A stretch of DNA of 64,000 nucleotides from positions 186,001 to 250,000 of the forward strand of contig OX365934.1 in assembly GCA_947243795.1 (NCBI GenBank), given 5' to 3'. The notes beneath the pieces are model-generated. The model worked only from the letters and a program-made list of their open reading frames with translations. It was not told where the DNA came from and searched no databases. Positions 37,801 to 46,078 of this stretch are shown piece by piece. The position numbers and the translations under genes were made by a program. Position 1 is the stretch's first letter. Every line of letters starts with the position of its first letter. The stretch comes from Saccharomyces uvarum. Lineage: Eukaryota > Ascomycota > Saccharomycetes > Saccharomycetales > Saccharomycetaceae.

Positions 37801-39240
37801 TCTGATGGATTGCATTTGTTGAACCAATCTTGACATTTTCGCAGAATCTTTACGAGCCATATCTTTCCAAATGGTTGTGTAGGTGTTATCATAGTGCCTC
37901 TGGATGGCCCGAGCTTCTTTAGCATTCATCTTCATACCATATGTGGGCAGCCCGTGTCTAGTGTTGAACTTTCTCTTGTTAGGGTCATCGGTAGCACCAA
38001 CATTATTGTTGTTTAATTTCCTTCTCTTTTGGGATTCTGGGCCGTCTTCGTCATTGTCCAAGTCATTACCGTCCAAATCAACGTTGTTTTTCAAAGCCTC
38101 CTCTCTTTCTCTTTCTCTCTTGGCATCGTTGATCAGTTTCTTCAACCTTTTGACATGATACTGCTTTAGAGTGATTTTTATGTTTAACTTCGAGTCAATT
38201 GGATTGTAGTCGGTGACAATACAGTTGGTGAATCTCCTCTTCTTAATCTTTTGGTGTTTGTTCTTGTTGCACATTTTGATAAGCTCACGTACGATTTTCG
38301 GTCTATCGCTGTCGATAGTAATATTTTTATTTATTTTTTTGGATGTTATTAGAGATAGCGAGTTCATCGACAACTTGGTGGATGATGAAGATGACGAAGA
38401 CCTCTTTGTCCTCTTCTCGCCGTCAGGATTGAAATCCTCATCGTCATTGTCATCTTGTTCTTCAAAAGCGGCGAAGTCCTCCTCTTCAAGCTCTTCCATT
38501 TCGTCTTCTTCTTCATCGTCATCATCGTTGTCGTCGTCATCGTCGTCGTCGTCATCATCATTGTCGTCATCGTTATCGTCACCGTCACCGTCACCTTCGT
38601 TATCGTCACCATTGACAGCTGCAACTGCATCGACATTGTCTTGTTCCTTCTTTATAGCTCTCCCCGCGGCAGTCGTGGAATCCTTCTTCTTTGATTTTTG
38701 AACACCATTTGCATGCACGGTTTTCCCATTGACGTGTTTGCTAGGGGTTTGGTCTTCCTGTTCCACTGCCTCGTCGCCATCTTCCGCATCATCTTCGTCT
38801 TCGTCCTCATCTTCGTCAGCGTCCTTTTCGTTGATTATGTCCGATAGATTAGTATTCTTGAAAGTTTCGTACTCCGCCCATTCCTTGTTGATGGAACTCA
38901 TATCACGGTACAGCTTCTTGAAATGCAGGTCGACGGAATCACTATTGTTGTCGAATTGCCAGTCCTTGGACTGCTGGTTCCATTCAGATATCAACTCGAA
39001 CTCTTGCAGATTGACAAACTTCCAGTCCTGGTAGAGCTGCTCTATCGAGTCTCTCTTCTTGATGCGATCAAACTCACTGTTTAATCGAGACAGGTACGCC
39101 TGTCTCTTATCTAGCACTTTGCTGGATCCAGCATTGGCCAATCTCTCACTGTTATTACTCGTGGGAGGCTCGTCCGCGGTGGCCTTTGAGAAATCAGATA
39201 TGTCTTTGTCTTCCTTGTTGAGCAAAACGGCCAGCGACAT
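34819..39240 (-). CDS. INO80: Ino80 chromatin remodeller ATPase
   Basis: A 1473-residue Snf2-family ATPase, the catalytic and scaffold subunit of the INO80 complex, which slides nucleosomes and exchanges H2A.Z in transcription, replication and repair. I start at ATG 39240 ([17 protein letters not shown]); the upstream extension begins at a GTG. A long acidic region (about 140-265, mostly Asp/Asn) is followed by the DBINO/HSA region that binds actin-related proteins ([29 protein letters not shown]). ATPase lobe 1 has DEMGLGKT with Lys721, DEAQAIKS and [9 protein letters not shown]. A large Ino80-specific insert then precedes lobe 2 ([41 protein letters not shown]). The acidic tract and insert vary most from S. 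cerevisiae. Confidence 0.97.
   Translation of the reverse strand: [1473 protein letters not shown]
38505..38605. repeat. Coding (ATC/GTC)n tract, poly-Asp in INO80
   Basis: Triplet-rich DNA of CATCGTCGTC type, read as GAC/GAT/AAC on the minus strand, ending in GTCACC hexamers (Gly-Asp) near 38577-38595. Confidence 0.8.
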
Positions 39241-39856
39241 GTCTATAAATGCTCTTCTGCTGTGCGTGTTGCGTGTTGCTTTGCTAGTATGCACAGGATC
39301 AGTGATTGTTCTTTGTTCTTCCTTTTCCTTTGCCTCTTCCTCTTGTTCTTCTCACTCCACTTTTTCTGTTTTACCCGTGAACACGTTACACCTTACGCTC
39401 TCACTTAAATGCCACACACTTAAATTCCGATTCGATTCGATTCCGAGATTGACTTCGTCTTCGTCTCCTTTCCTTTTCCTTTTTTTCCCACCACTTCGTG
39501 CAGTTGCACTTGCCTCTCCCACTCTGTCTTTTTTTTTTCCCATTTAGCTTCTTCTTTGGCGTCCAACAAGAGACCACGTTGGGTACACCCAAAGGGGCAA
39601 GCTCTTGCAGCACCGTGAACTCATACTTACACTTACATACACACATAAACATACATTTACTAAATAGCCTCTTCAAGACGTGGCACAAGATTTGTTACAA
39701 TGGCGGCAGGCATGCAAGACAGCGCTGGGTCCGGATCCAAGTACCGGTCAACCTTGCACAGGGCAGGCACTAGCGTGCCCCACCTTTTCTTGTAACCAGC
39801 TCTTGCTCTCTTGACAATTGTCTGTTCTTTATAGTACAGCGACCTCTTCTTTTTCA

Positions 39857-39867
39857 CCTTTCACGTG
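39857..39867 (+). promoter_or_regulatory. E-box, near UAS-INO or Cbf1 site
   Basis: CTTTCACGTGG contains CACGTG and fits the inositol element WYTTCAYRTGS at 10 of 11 positions; it also fits Cbf1. It lies 185 bp before ARO2. Which factor binds is unknown. Confidence 0.4.
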
Positions 39868-40010
39868 GATATTTTTCAGCGCTCACGGTCTCCCGTTGGC
39901 GGTGCCTCTTTTTCCACCGATTCTGGTGGTGACTAATCGACAACGAAGCACGCAATTGGTATTTAATACTGGCACTCGGCGAACCTGCACAGGTTGGATG
40001 CTCGTGGGTC

Positions 40011-40050
40011 AGCATAGTATAGCATAGGATAGCATAGCTCAGCACAGAAG
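40011..40050 (+). repeat. Four 10-bp tandem units before ARO2
   Basis: AGCATAGTAT, AGCATAGGAT, AGCATAGCTC, AGCACAGAAG in exact register, ending one base before the ARO2 ATG. Confidence 0.85.
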
Positions 40051-40051
40051 T

Positions 40052-41182
40052 ATGTCGACGTTTGGAAAGCTGTTCCGTGTCACCACGTATGGTGAATCGC
40101 ATTGCAGGTCCGTTGGATGCATTGTCGACGGTGTCCCCCCAGGAATGTCATTGACTGAAGAGGACATCCAGCCGCAGTTAACCAGAAGGAGACCGGGCCA
40201 GTCTAAGCTGTCTACCCCCAGGGACGAGAAGGACCGAGTGGAGATCCAGGCCGGTACCGAGTTCGGCAAGACGCTGGGCACGCCCATCGCCATGATGATC
40301 AAGAATGAGGACCACAGACCCCATGACTACTCTGACATGGACAAGTTCCCCAGACCCTCTCATGCGGACTTCACCTACTCCGAGAAGTACGGGATCAAGG
40401 CCTCTTCCGGTGGTGGTAGAGCTTCTGCCAGAGAAACGATAGGACGTGTCGCTTCTGGTGCGATTGCTGAGAAGTTCTTGGCTCAGAACTCTAATGTCGA
40501 GATCGTGGCGTTTGTCACCCAGATCGGGGAAATCAAGATGAACAGAGATACCTTCGACCCCGAATTCCAGCGCCTGTTGAACACCATCACCAGGGAGAAA
40601 GTGGACTCCATGGGCCCCATCAGATGTCCGGACGCTTCAGTGGCCGGGTTAATGGTCAAGGAAATCGAGAAGTACAGGGGAAACAAGGACTCCATCGGTG
40701 GTGTTGTCACCTGTGTGGTGAGAAACTTGCCCACCGGTCTTGGTGAGCCATGTTTCGACAAGTTGGAAGCCATGCTGGCTCACGCCATGCTGTCCATCCC
40801 GGCATCCAAGGGGTTCGAAATCGGCTCAGGCTTCCAAGGTGTCTCTGTGCCAGGGTCCAAGCACAACGACCCATTCTACTTCGAAAAAGAAACCAACAGA
40901 TTGAGAACAAAGACCAACAACTCCGGTGGTGTGCAAGGTGGTATCTCCAACGGTGAAAACATTTACTTCTCCGTCCCATTCAAGTCTGTGGCCACAATTT
41001 CCCAAGAACAAAAAACTGTCACTTATGATGGTGAAGAAGGTATCTTGGCTGCCAAGGGTAGACATGATCCTGCCGTGACTCCAAGAGCCATCCCTATTGT
41101 CGAAGCCATGGCTGCCCTAGTTTTGGCCGATGCCCTCTTGATCCAAAAATCAAGAGAGTTCTCCAGATCCGTGGTCCATTAA
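40052..41182 (+). CDS. ARO2: Aro2 chorismate synthase and flavin reductase
   Basis: A 376-residue bifunctional chorismate synthase, the same length as in S. cerevisiae. It converts 5-enolpyruvylshikimate-3-phosphate to chorismate, the last common step to Trp, Phe and Tyr. Fungal enzymes also reduce their own FMN with NADPH. Family signatures are all present: [18 protein letters not shown] near the start, [44 protein letters not shown], and the late [17 protein letters not shown]. It is cytosolic, with no signal peptide. The first 700 bp are clearly more GC-rich than the rest of the gene and its neighbours, an odd gradient also visible in third codon positions. Confidence 0.98.
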   Translation: MSTFGKLFRVTTYGESHCRSVGCIVDGVPPGMSLTEEDIQPQLTRRRPGQSKLSTPRDEKDRVEIQAGTEFGKTLGTPIAMMIKNEDHRPHDYSDMDKFPRPSHADFTYSEKYGIKASSGGGRASARETIGRVASGAIAEKFLAQNSNVEIVAFVTQIGEIKMNRDTFDPEFQRLLNTITREKVDSMGPIRCPDASVAGLMVKEIEKYRGNKDSIGGVVTCVVRNLPTGLGEPCFDKLEAMLAHAMLSIPASKGFEIGSGFQGVSVPGSKHNDPFYFEKETNRLRTKTNNSGGVQGGISNGENIYFSVPFKSVATISQEQKTVTYDGEEGILAAKGRHDPAVTPRAIPIVEAMAALVLADALLIQKSREFSRSVVH

Positions 41183-41377
41183 AGATGGAAGCAACTACAT
41201 CATGTTTTCTAAATATATATATCTGTATACATACAATAAAAGGGAAACACGTTTTAAATTATCAGTTTTTGATTTTCGTATCAGTTTAATTATATTATAT
41301 ATTAGATATACAAAATTTTATATTGAATTATTCTTTTCTGTTATTACTCTATAGTGTCACGGAAACTAATAAAAAGC

Positions 41378-41953
41378 TTATAAATCTTCAGTAATGAAAC
41401 CCTTGTGAGAAACATAGATACCATCCAAAAACTTACGGATATCCTTGTTTCTGACACGACAGATTTGTTGCAAGTCAGCAGCGTTTTGGGAAACATCTTC
41501 GACGGAGTTACCAGATAAAACGATTTCATCCTTAACGTTGGTGGAGAATTCAATGGCAACACCATCTCTGATTGGGACGTTTCTGATCTTCTTGTCACCC
41601 AAGAAGTTTCTGATTTCGATGAACTTAGCACCTTCCTTTTCAATAACGTTGACGTTGATTGGGAAATGCGCGTAAACGTATCTCATCTTGTACTTGTAAC
41701 CCTTAGTGACACCAGTGATCATGTTGTCAACCAAAGACTTAACAGTTCTCAAAGCAGCAACGTGCTTTCTGTCACCGTTGTGGACAGTGACCTTGATCAA
41801 TTCGTTGCTGATCTTGTTGAAAGTAACATCAATATGCTTCAAGTTCTTGTTCAAAGTACCTCTTGGACCTTCGACCCTGACGATTCTGGACTTGATGCTA
41901 ACAGTAACACCTTGTGGAACGTTAATTTGTTGTTCAGTTTGGATGTATTTCAT
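41378..41953 (-). CDS. RPL9A: Ribosomal protein uL6 (Rpl9)
   Basis: A 191-residue large-subunit ribosomal protein, uL6 family. I start at ATG 41953 (MKYIQTEQQINVPQGVTV), giving the exact family length; the 16 upstream codons are not supported. Two tandem uL6 folds are visible, with VEGPRGTLNKNLKHID in the first and the signature KDEIVLSGNSVEDVSQNAADLQQICRVRNKDIRKFLDG in the second. No intron, as for S. cerevisiae RPL9 genes. Codon use is strongly biased to favoured yeast codons (AAG, TTG, GTT, AGA). A Rap1 site lies about 290 bp upstream. By position this is the RPL9A copy; a paralog RPL9B is expected elsewhere. Confidence 0.97.
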   Translation of the reverse strand: MKYIQTEQQINVPQGVTVSIKSRIVRVEGPRGTLNKNLKHIDVTFNKISNELIKVTVHNGDRKHVAALRTVKSLVDNMITGVTKGYKYKMRYVYAHFPINVNVIEKEGAKFIEIRNFLGDKKIRNVPIRDGVAIEFSTNVKDEIVLSGNSVEDVSQNAADLQQICRVRNKDIRKFLDGIYVSHKGFITEDL

Positions 41954-42373
41954 GATTGACTTCTGGTATGTTTCCCTTTCTCCTTCGAATAAATTATACA
42001 CAACATCATTTCATCAAGTAACTAAATAAGTCTACTACTATACACTATAGGCGCCTGTGTCGCACTGGCTCTGGCCTGTGCACTACCTACCTGCTCCTCC
42101 GCATGCAATCCCATATTGCGATGATGGCGGGATCTTGAAAATTTCACAGCTACTTCGCGTCGGTGAAATTCTCCAAAAAAAAAACAAGTTCACAGGAAAA
42201 GCCAGAAAACAATTCTCAAAATTTTAGGTGGGCAAGTGCACACCCACACATTTCCTAAAACAGTCCTGCAAAACAATGTCACTTTCTTTTTTCAAGCGAC
42301 AATGCACTAACAAAAAACAGTAAATTCGAATGACACAAGTTCTTTATACAACGTCTTTTTTATTATTTTCTTC
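41954..42373. other. RPL9A promoter / RRT6 3' region
   Basis: 420 bp. A Rap1 site (42240-42253) is followed downstream by A-rich stretches (42175-42185), the layout of a ribosomal protein promoter. A GC-rich part at 42060-42140 precedes the leader. Confidence 0.7.
42240..42253 (+). promoter_or_regulatory. Rap1 site of RPL9A
   Basis: ACACCCACACATTT fits the Rap1 consensus ACACCCRYACAYM fully, 287 bp upstream of the RPL9A start. Ribosomal protein genes normally recruit Rap1, Fhl1 and Ifh1. Confidence 0.75.
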
Positions 42374-43309
42374 TCACATACCTTTTTTTTCGATATGTGA
42401 TGGTTGCTTGCCTCTCATCTTGATAATCAAGTAGCCTATTATCATAGCATTCGAAATCAACTCTGCCACCATAAGCGACACGAACCCTACGATCAAATAA
42501 CTGTAGGTGGCTTCATTCAGGTTTCGCCTATCGGTTTCCATTCGCAGCAGCTCGGTATCGCCTACCATTTGGAATATACCGTCGGAGACATTTTTCAACG
42601 CCTGTGCAACTTGCGGGGTAATTTGCTTGGCCAAATGCGATAGCATGTCTGGATTGAGTTTGTCGTTATAGGTCATCTGTAATGTCACTGATTTTTCGGT
42701 GTCAATCGCGCTCCATGATCCGTCGTAAACCAGATTTATGAAACACACTAAGAACTCACTGCTGTTTTCAGGGTTGACCTCGATGACCGACATCCCACTT
42801 GCCAGGTTTTTCTTGCTTCTCAGTAGATCACCGTTCCTGTTGTTAAAAATGCCAAAGTCTAGCGATTGCTTCCCGCGGTCGTGGCTGGTCCCGCCGAATC
42901 TGCCCGAATCGGTCTCCTCTTGCAACACGTCCATCACGTGAATTTCGAAGACGACTTCTTCGGACATGTAGTTCATGGCCGCATCGAACACCATACAGAA
43001 CATTCCCTCAAAGGCGCTCATGCTGGAGCTGTACGCAAAATCTTCGTAGGGGGCCGCTTCCCTTAGCGACGAGCGCTTAACGGGCGGCAGCTTGAATGAT
43101 AGAACGTTGTTAAAAATCGGCATGTACACTTCTCTGGAACTTACATCGCTGCTCAACTCTGCATTAACAACAAACAGCAGACTGAGTAAAAGAAATATTC
43201 GGTCCAGCAAATACGACCTGCTGCTCATCTGCCATCCTCGAAGTATCATTGGGCTTTCTTCCTGTGTTACTTTAGTTCGAGCGATTTTCAAAAATTCTTC
43301 GTCTTCCAT
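42374..43309 (-). CDS. RRT6: Rrt6, p24-like membrane protein
   Basis: A 311-residue protein, ortholog of S. cerevisiae RRT6 (YGL146C), of poorly known function. The plan resembles p24/Emp24 cargo receptors: a hydrophobic leader (RIFLLLSLLFVVNA, 37-50), a lumenal beta-rich GOLD-like region (FEGMFCMVFDAAMNYMSEEVVFEIHV), a helical stretch (LAKQITPQVAQALKNV, RMETDRRNLNEATYSY), one membrane segment (LIVGFVSLMVAELISNAMIIGYLII) and a short basic tail. Unlike typical p24 proteins the leader is preceded by about 30 charged residues. Met28 (at 43228) would give a classic signal peptide, so the true start may be internal. The tail ends KKGM rather than a clean KKxx retrieval signal. Confidence 0.88.
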   Translation of the reverse strand: MEDEEFLKIARTKVTQEESPMILRGWQMSSRSYLLDRIFLLLSLLFVVNAELSSDVSSREVYMPIFNNVLSFKLPPVKRSSLREAAPYEDFAYSSSMSAFEGMFCMVFDAAMNYMSEEVVFEIHVMDVLQEETDSGRFGGTSHDRGKQSLDFGIFNNRNGDLLRSKKNLASGMSVIEVNPENSSEFLVCFINLVYDGSWSAIDTEKSVTLQMTYNDKLNPDMLSHLAKQITPQVAQALKNVSDGIFQMVGDTELLRMETDRRNLNEATYSYLIVGFVSLMVAELISNAMIIGYLIIKMRGKQPSHIEKKGM

Positions 43310-43852
43310 GTGACCAAAACGACACAGAGAACCCAGGTCTTAGAGATGCCGGGAACAGAAACAAAAGAGGGCAAAAACCAATCACTTTCCGTAAGTGCCT
43401 TTTTAGTACTAAATGTGCGGCTTATTTGTCTATATTATAACCAATGTCAGCCTTGCTATGCTATGCTGTGTTTTTATTATTTTTTTCATCCTGAAAGCCA
43501 ACGAACGACATAGGGTGCTCTGCTTATGCATATCCCCACACAATGATGCAGTATTAAACTTAACTTACCTTGTATTGGTTACCGCCGCGGATCCCCGTAA
43601 AAAAGCCTTAAATTTCTTCACTAGGGTTTGTTTACTAAAAAGATAGGTTGTATATTGAAAATATAGGGTAGAGTATTTAGGTCTGGCACTGTATAATTAG
43701 GGTAGTTTTCATTTGGAAAGCCCTAATTTAATGATCAATTGAATAAAAGAACAATAATAATAGCAGTAGTAAGAGTGCTAATAGACGTATGCAGGGACAC
43801 TTGAGGGTTCGTATTAGTGGTCAGGATATAGGTGCGTCAGACCGATATAGGA
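43310..43852. other. RRT6/TIP20 divergent intergenic region
   Basis: 543 bp. It contains CCGCCGCGGATCC at about 43582, a forkhead-type TTGTTTAC at 43628-43635 overlapping TTACTAA, and an AAT/AGT-rich leader before TIP20. No gene. Confidence 0.6.
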
Positions 43853-45970
43853 ATGTTGAACGACGTTGAGGATTTGCTAAATATCAATGACAAGATCGAA
43901 CAAGTGCGAAACGATAGAGACCAGCTGGCATCTAAACTGCAAGGCCTAAAGCAATCGATGGCCAGCAAGGACACGGAACTGGCTCGAGTGGAGGTCATAG
44001 CACAGGACATCATTAAGGCAGGTGCAGATGTCGGCGGGCTGGAACTTTTGAAGGAGAAATACGGGAACTTAAGAGTCTTAGATGAATTGACACATATGGT
44101 GGCTCAACAAACGCAGCTACAAGCTAGTACAGATCAATTAGACGGTTTTGATCATGAGCTCGATGAGTTGGCCCAACAGTCCCTGGACCAATTTACTTTT
44201 GATGACATAGCGGCCCTAAATTTAAAGCTGAGAGACGCTTTTGCTGCTGCTCCTCAAAAAGATGGGACTGATTCACAGTCCGCCGTTTATGACAAACTCA
44301 AATCGAAGGTCATCGACAAATACAATGACCAAATTTTACAGAAATTGGCTACTAACTGGACCGAAACGTTCGACCAGGAGTTGTTGGAAGCGCAGTGGGA
44401 TACGTCAAAATTTGTGTCCACCTCGACCAGCTTGGTCAAGCATTTAAGAGAAACCTCGACAAAGCTTTACAAGTTGAGTCAACTCTACCTATCTGTAGAG
44501 GAGGGGGAAACACATGAGGATTTCAATGCGCCTTTACATCTACAATCAACGAATAATCGGAATGTTGTACTATGGAACTTCAAATCGCTCGCCAATAATT
44601 TTAATGTTCGGTTTACCTACCATTTCCATACCACATCCTCCAAGATCGAAACATACTTTCAGTTCTTAAACGATTACTTGACAGAAAATTTGTTCAAGTG
44701 CATCAACATTTTCCACGATGACACTCAAGGCTTAACAAAGCCAATCATTCACGAAGAGTTTATCAATTACGTTTTACAGCCTATAAGAGACAAAGTGAAA
44801 TCCACCCTATTCCAAAATGATTTGAAGACTTTAGTTGTTCTAATTTCCCAAATCTTGGCTACAGACAAAAACTTATTAACCTCGTTCCATTACCATGGAC
44901 CAGGGTTAGTGTCACTAATTTCCGATGATATATGGGAAAAATGGATAAACTATGAAGTTGAAACAGCTAATAGACAATTCATTAATATAACCAAAAAACC
45001 AGAGGATTTTTCGAAATCCTCTTTGAATTTTGTTAAGTTAATCAACAAGATTTACGATTATTTGGAACCATTTTATGACTTGGATTTTGACTTGCTAGTA
45101 AGATACAAACTCATGACTTGCTCGTTGATCTTCATGAACTTGACGTCATCCTACCTCGATTACATCTTAGCCGTGGATTCCTTGACTGAGACAAGAACTA
45201 AAGAGCAAGAATTGTACCAAACCATGGCTAAACTACAACATGTCAATCTAGTGTACAAAAAAGTCAAATCTCTCTCTCACAATTTTATCTTCATTCAGCT
45301 TACTGACATTGTCAATACCACGGAATCTAAGAAGTACAACTCTTTATTTCAAAATGTGGAAAATGATTACGAAAAAGTTATGAACGCAGATATGCAAAAT
45401 TCCATTGTTCATAGGATTCAAAAATTGCTGAAGGAAACGCTTCGAAATTACTTCAAGATTGCAACTTGGTCAACACTAGAAATGTTTGTCGATGAATATG
45501 ATGGTGATAATAATGATGGTGCCGCTGTACCAAGTGCTGAATTAGTGAACCCAATGAACGTTTTAATAAGATTAATCAACAAGCTAGATTCATTAGATAT
45601 CCCATTATCTATATCGTTGAAGGTTAAAAACGAACTGTTGAATATCATTGTCAATTATTTCATAGAGTCAATCTTGAAGTTGAACAAATTCAACCTAAGT
45701 GGTTTGAATCAGTTTCTACACGACTTTGAATCTTTAAAGAACATTTTGAGCTTACCAACACACGCTATCAACCATAAATCTATGAGTTTACACGAACTTA
45801 TAAAAATATTAAAAATAAAGTACGATCCAAACAATCAGCAGCTCCTGGATCCAGAATACATTAAAATGAGTGATTTCACATCTTTAAGAGAAAAATACTC
45901 TATCAAGTACCTAAGAGACACTGAGATTCAAGATGCACTTTACAGAATTATGTATGGTAATATAATATAA
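43853..45970 (+). CDS. TIP20: Tip20 Dsl1-complex tethering subunit
   Basis: A 705-residue member of the RINT1/Tip20 family. With Dsl1 and Sec39 it tethers COPI vesicles at the ER and binds the SNARE Sec20. I start at ATG 43853 (MLNDVEDLLNINDKIEQV); the frame upstream begins at GTG. The N-terminal coiled coil (about 8-45) is followed by helical-rod CATCHR-type domains. Conserved segments include FNVRFTYHFHTTSSKIETYFQFLNDY, FHYHGPGLVSLISDDIWEKWI and YDLDFDLLVRYKLMTCSLIFM. The N-terminal third diverges clearly from S. cerevisiae, which makes this one of the faster-evolving genes in the window. Its partner system, the COPI coat, is represented in the same window by SEC27. Confidence 0.95.
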   Translation: MLNDVEDLLNINDKIEQVRNDRDQLASKLQGLKQSMASKDTELARVEVIAQDIIKAGADVGGLELLKEKYGNLRVLDELTHMVAQQTQLQASTDQLDGFDHELDELAQQSLDQFTFDDIAALNLKLRDAFAAAPQKDGTDSQSAVYDKLKSKVIDKYNDQILQKLATNWTETFDQELLEAQWDTSKFVSTSTSLVKHLRETSTKLYKLSQLYLSVEEGETHEDFNAPLHLQSTNNRNVVLWNFKSLANNFNVRFTYHFHTTSSKIETYFQFLNDYLTENLFKCINIFHDDTQGLTKPIIHEEFINYVLQPIRDKVKSTLFQNDLKTLVVLISQILATDKNLLTSFHYHGPGLVSLISDDIWEKWINYEVETANRQFINITKKPEDFSKSSLNFVKLINKIYDYLEPFYDLDFDLLVRYKLMTCSLIFMNLTSSYLDYILAVDSLTETRTKEQELYQTMAKLQHVNLVYKKVKSLSHNFIFIQLTDIVNTTESKKYNSLFQNVENDYEKVMNADMQNSIVHRIQKLLKETLRNYFKIATWSTLEMFVDEYDGDNNDGAAVPSAELVNPMNVLIRLINKLDSLDIPLSISLKVKNELLNIIVNYFIESILKLNKFNLSGLNQFLHDFESLKNILSLPTHAINHKSMSLHELIKILKIKYDPNNQQLLDPEYIKMSDFTSLREKYSIKYLRDTEIQDALYRIMYGNII

Positions 45971-46078
45971 GTCATAGGAAGGGGGTGGAGGAAGAAAAAA
46001 AATACCGAAAATGCATAAATTATCCCGATAATAACGCCAGTATATTCTATAAATAATAAGTAAGTACATAAATCCCTA

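Larger units (their letters stand above)
39241..40051. other. INO80/ARO2 divergent intergenic region
   Basis: 811 bp. The INO80 side is CT-rich with a TTTTTTTT tract near 39530. The middle has ACATAC-type repeats at 39625-39655. An E-box lies at 39862-39867 and a 10-bp tandem repeat abuts the ARO2 start (40011-40050). The frames in this stretch look spurious. Confidence 0.65.

Noticed and set aside
38176-38186. Perfect replication-origin ACS match TTTTATGTTTA inside INO80; another at 63792-63802 in the SEC27 intron
   Set aside because: 11-bp ACS matches occur often by chance in AT-rich DNA and lack visible B elements; not enough to call an origin.
38213-38701. 162-codon Ser-rich frame antisense to INO80
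   Set aside because: Poly-Ser is the reverse reading of acidic triplets; matches the dubious YGL149W position.
39925-39940. TGACTAA near ARO2 as a Gcn4 site
   Set aside because: Only a partial match to TGACTCA; too weak, although ARO2 is an amino-acid gene.
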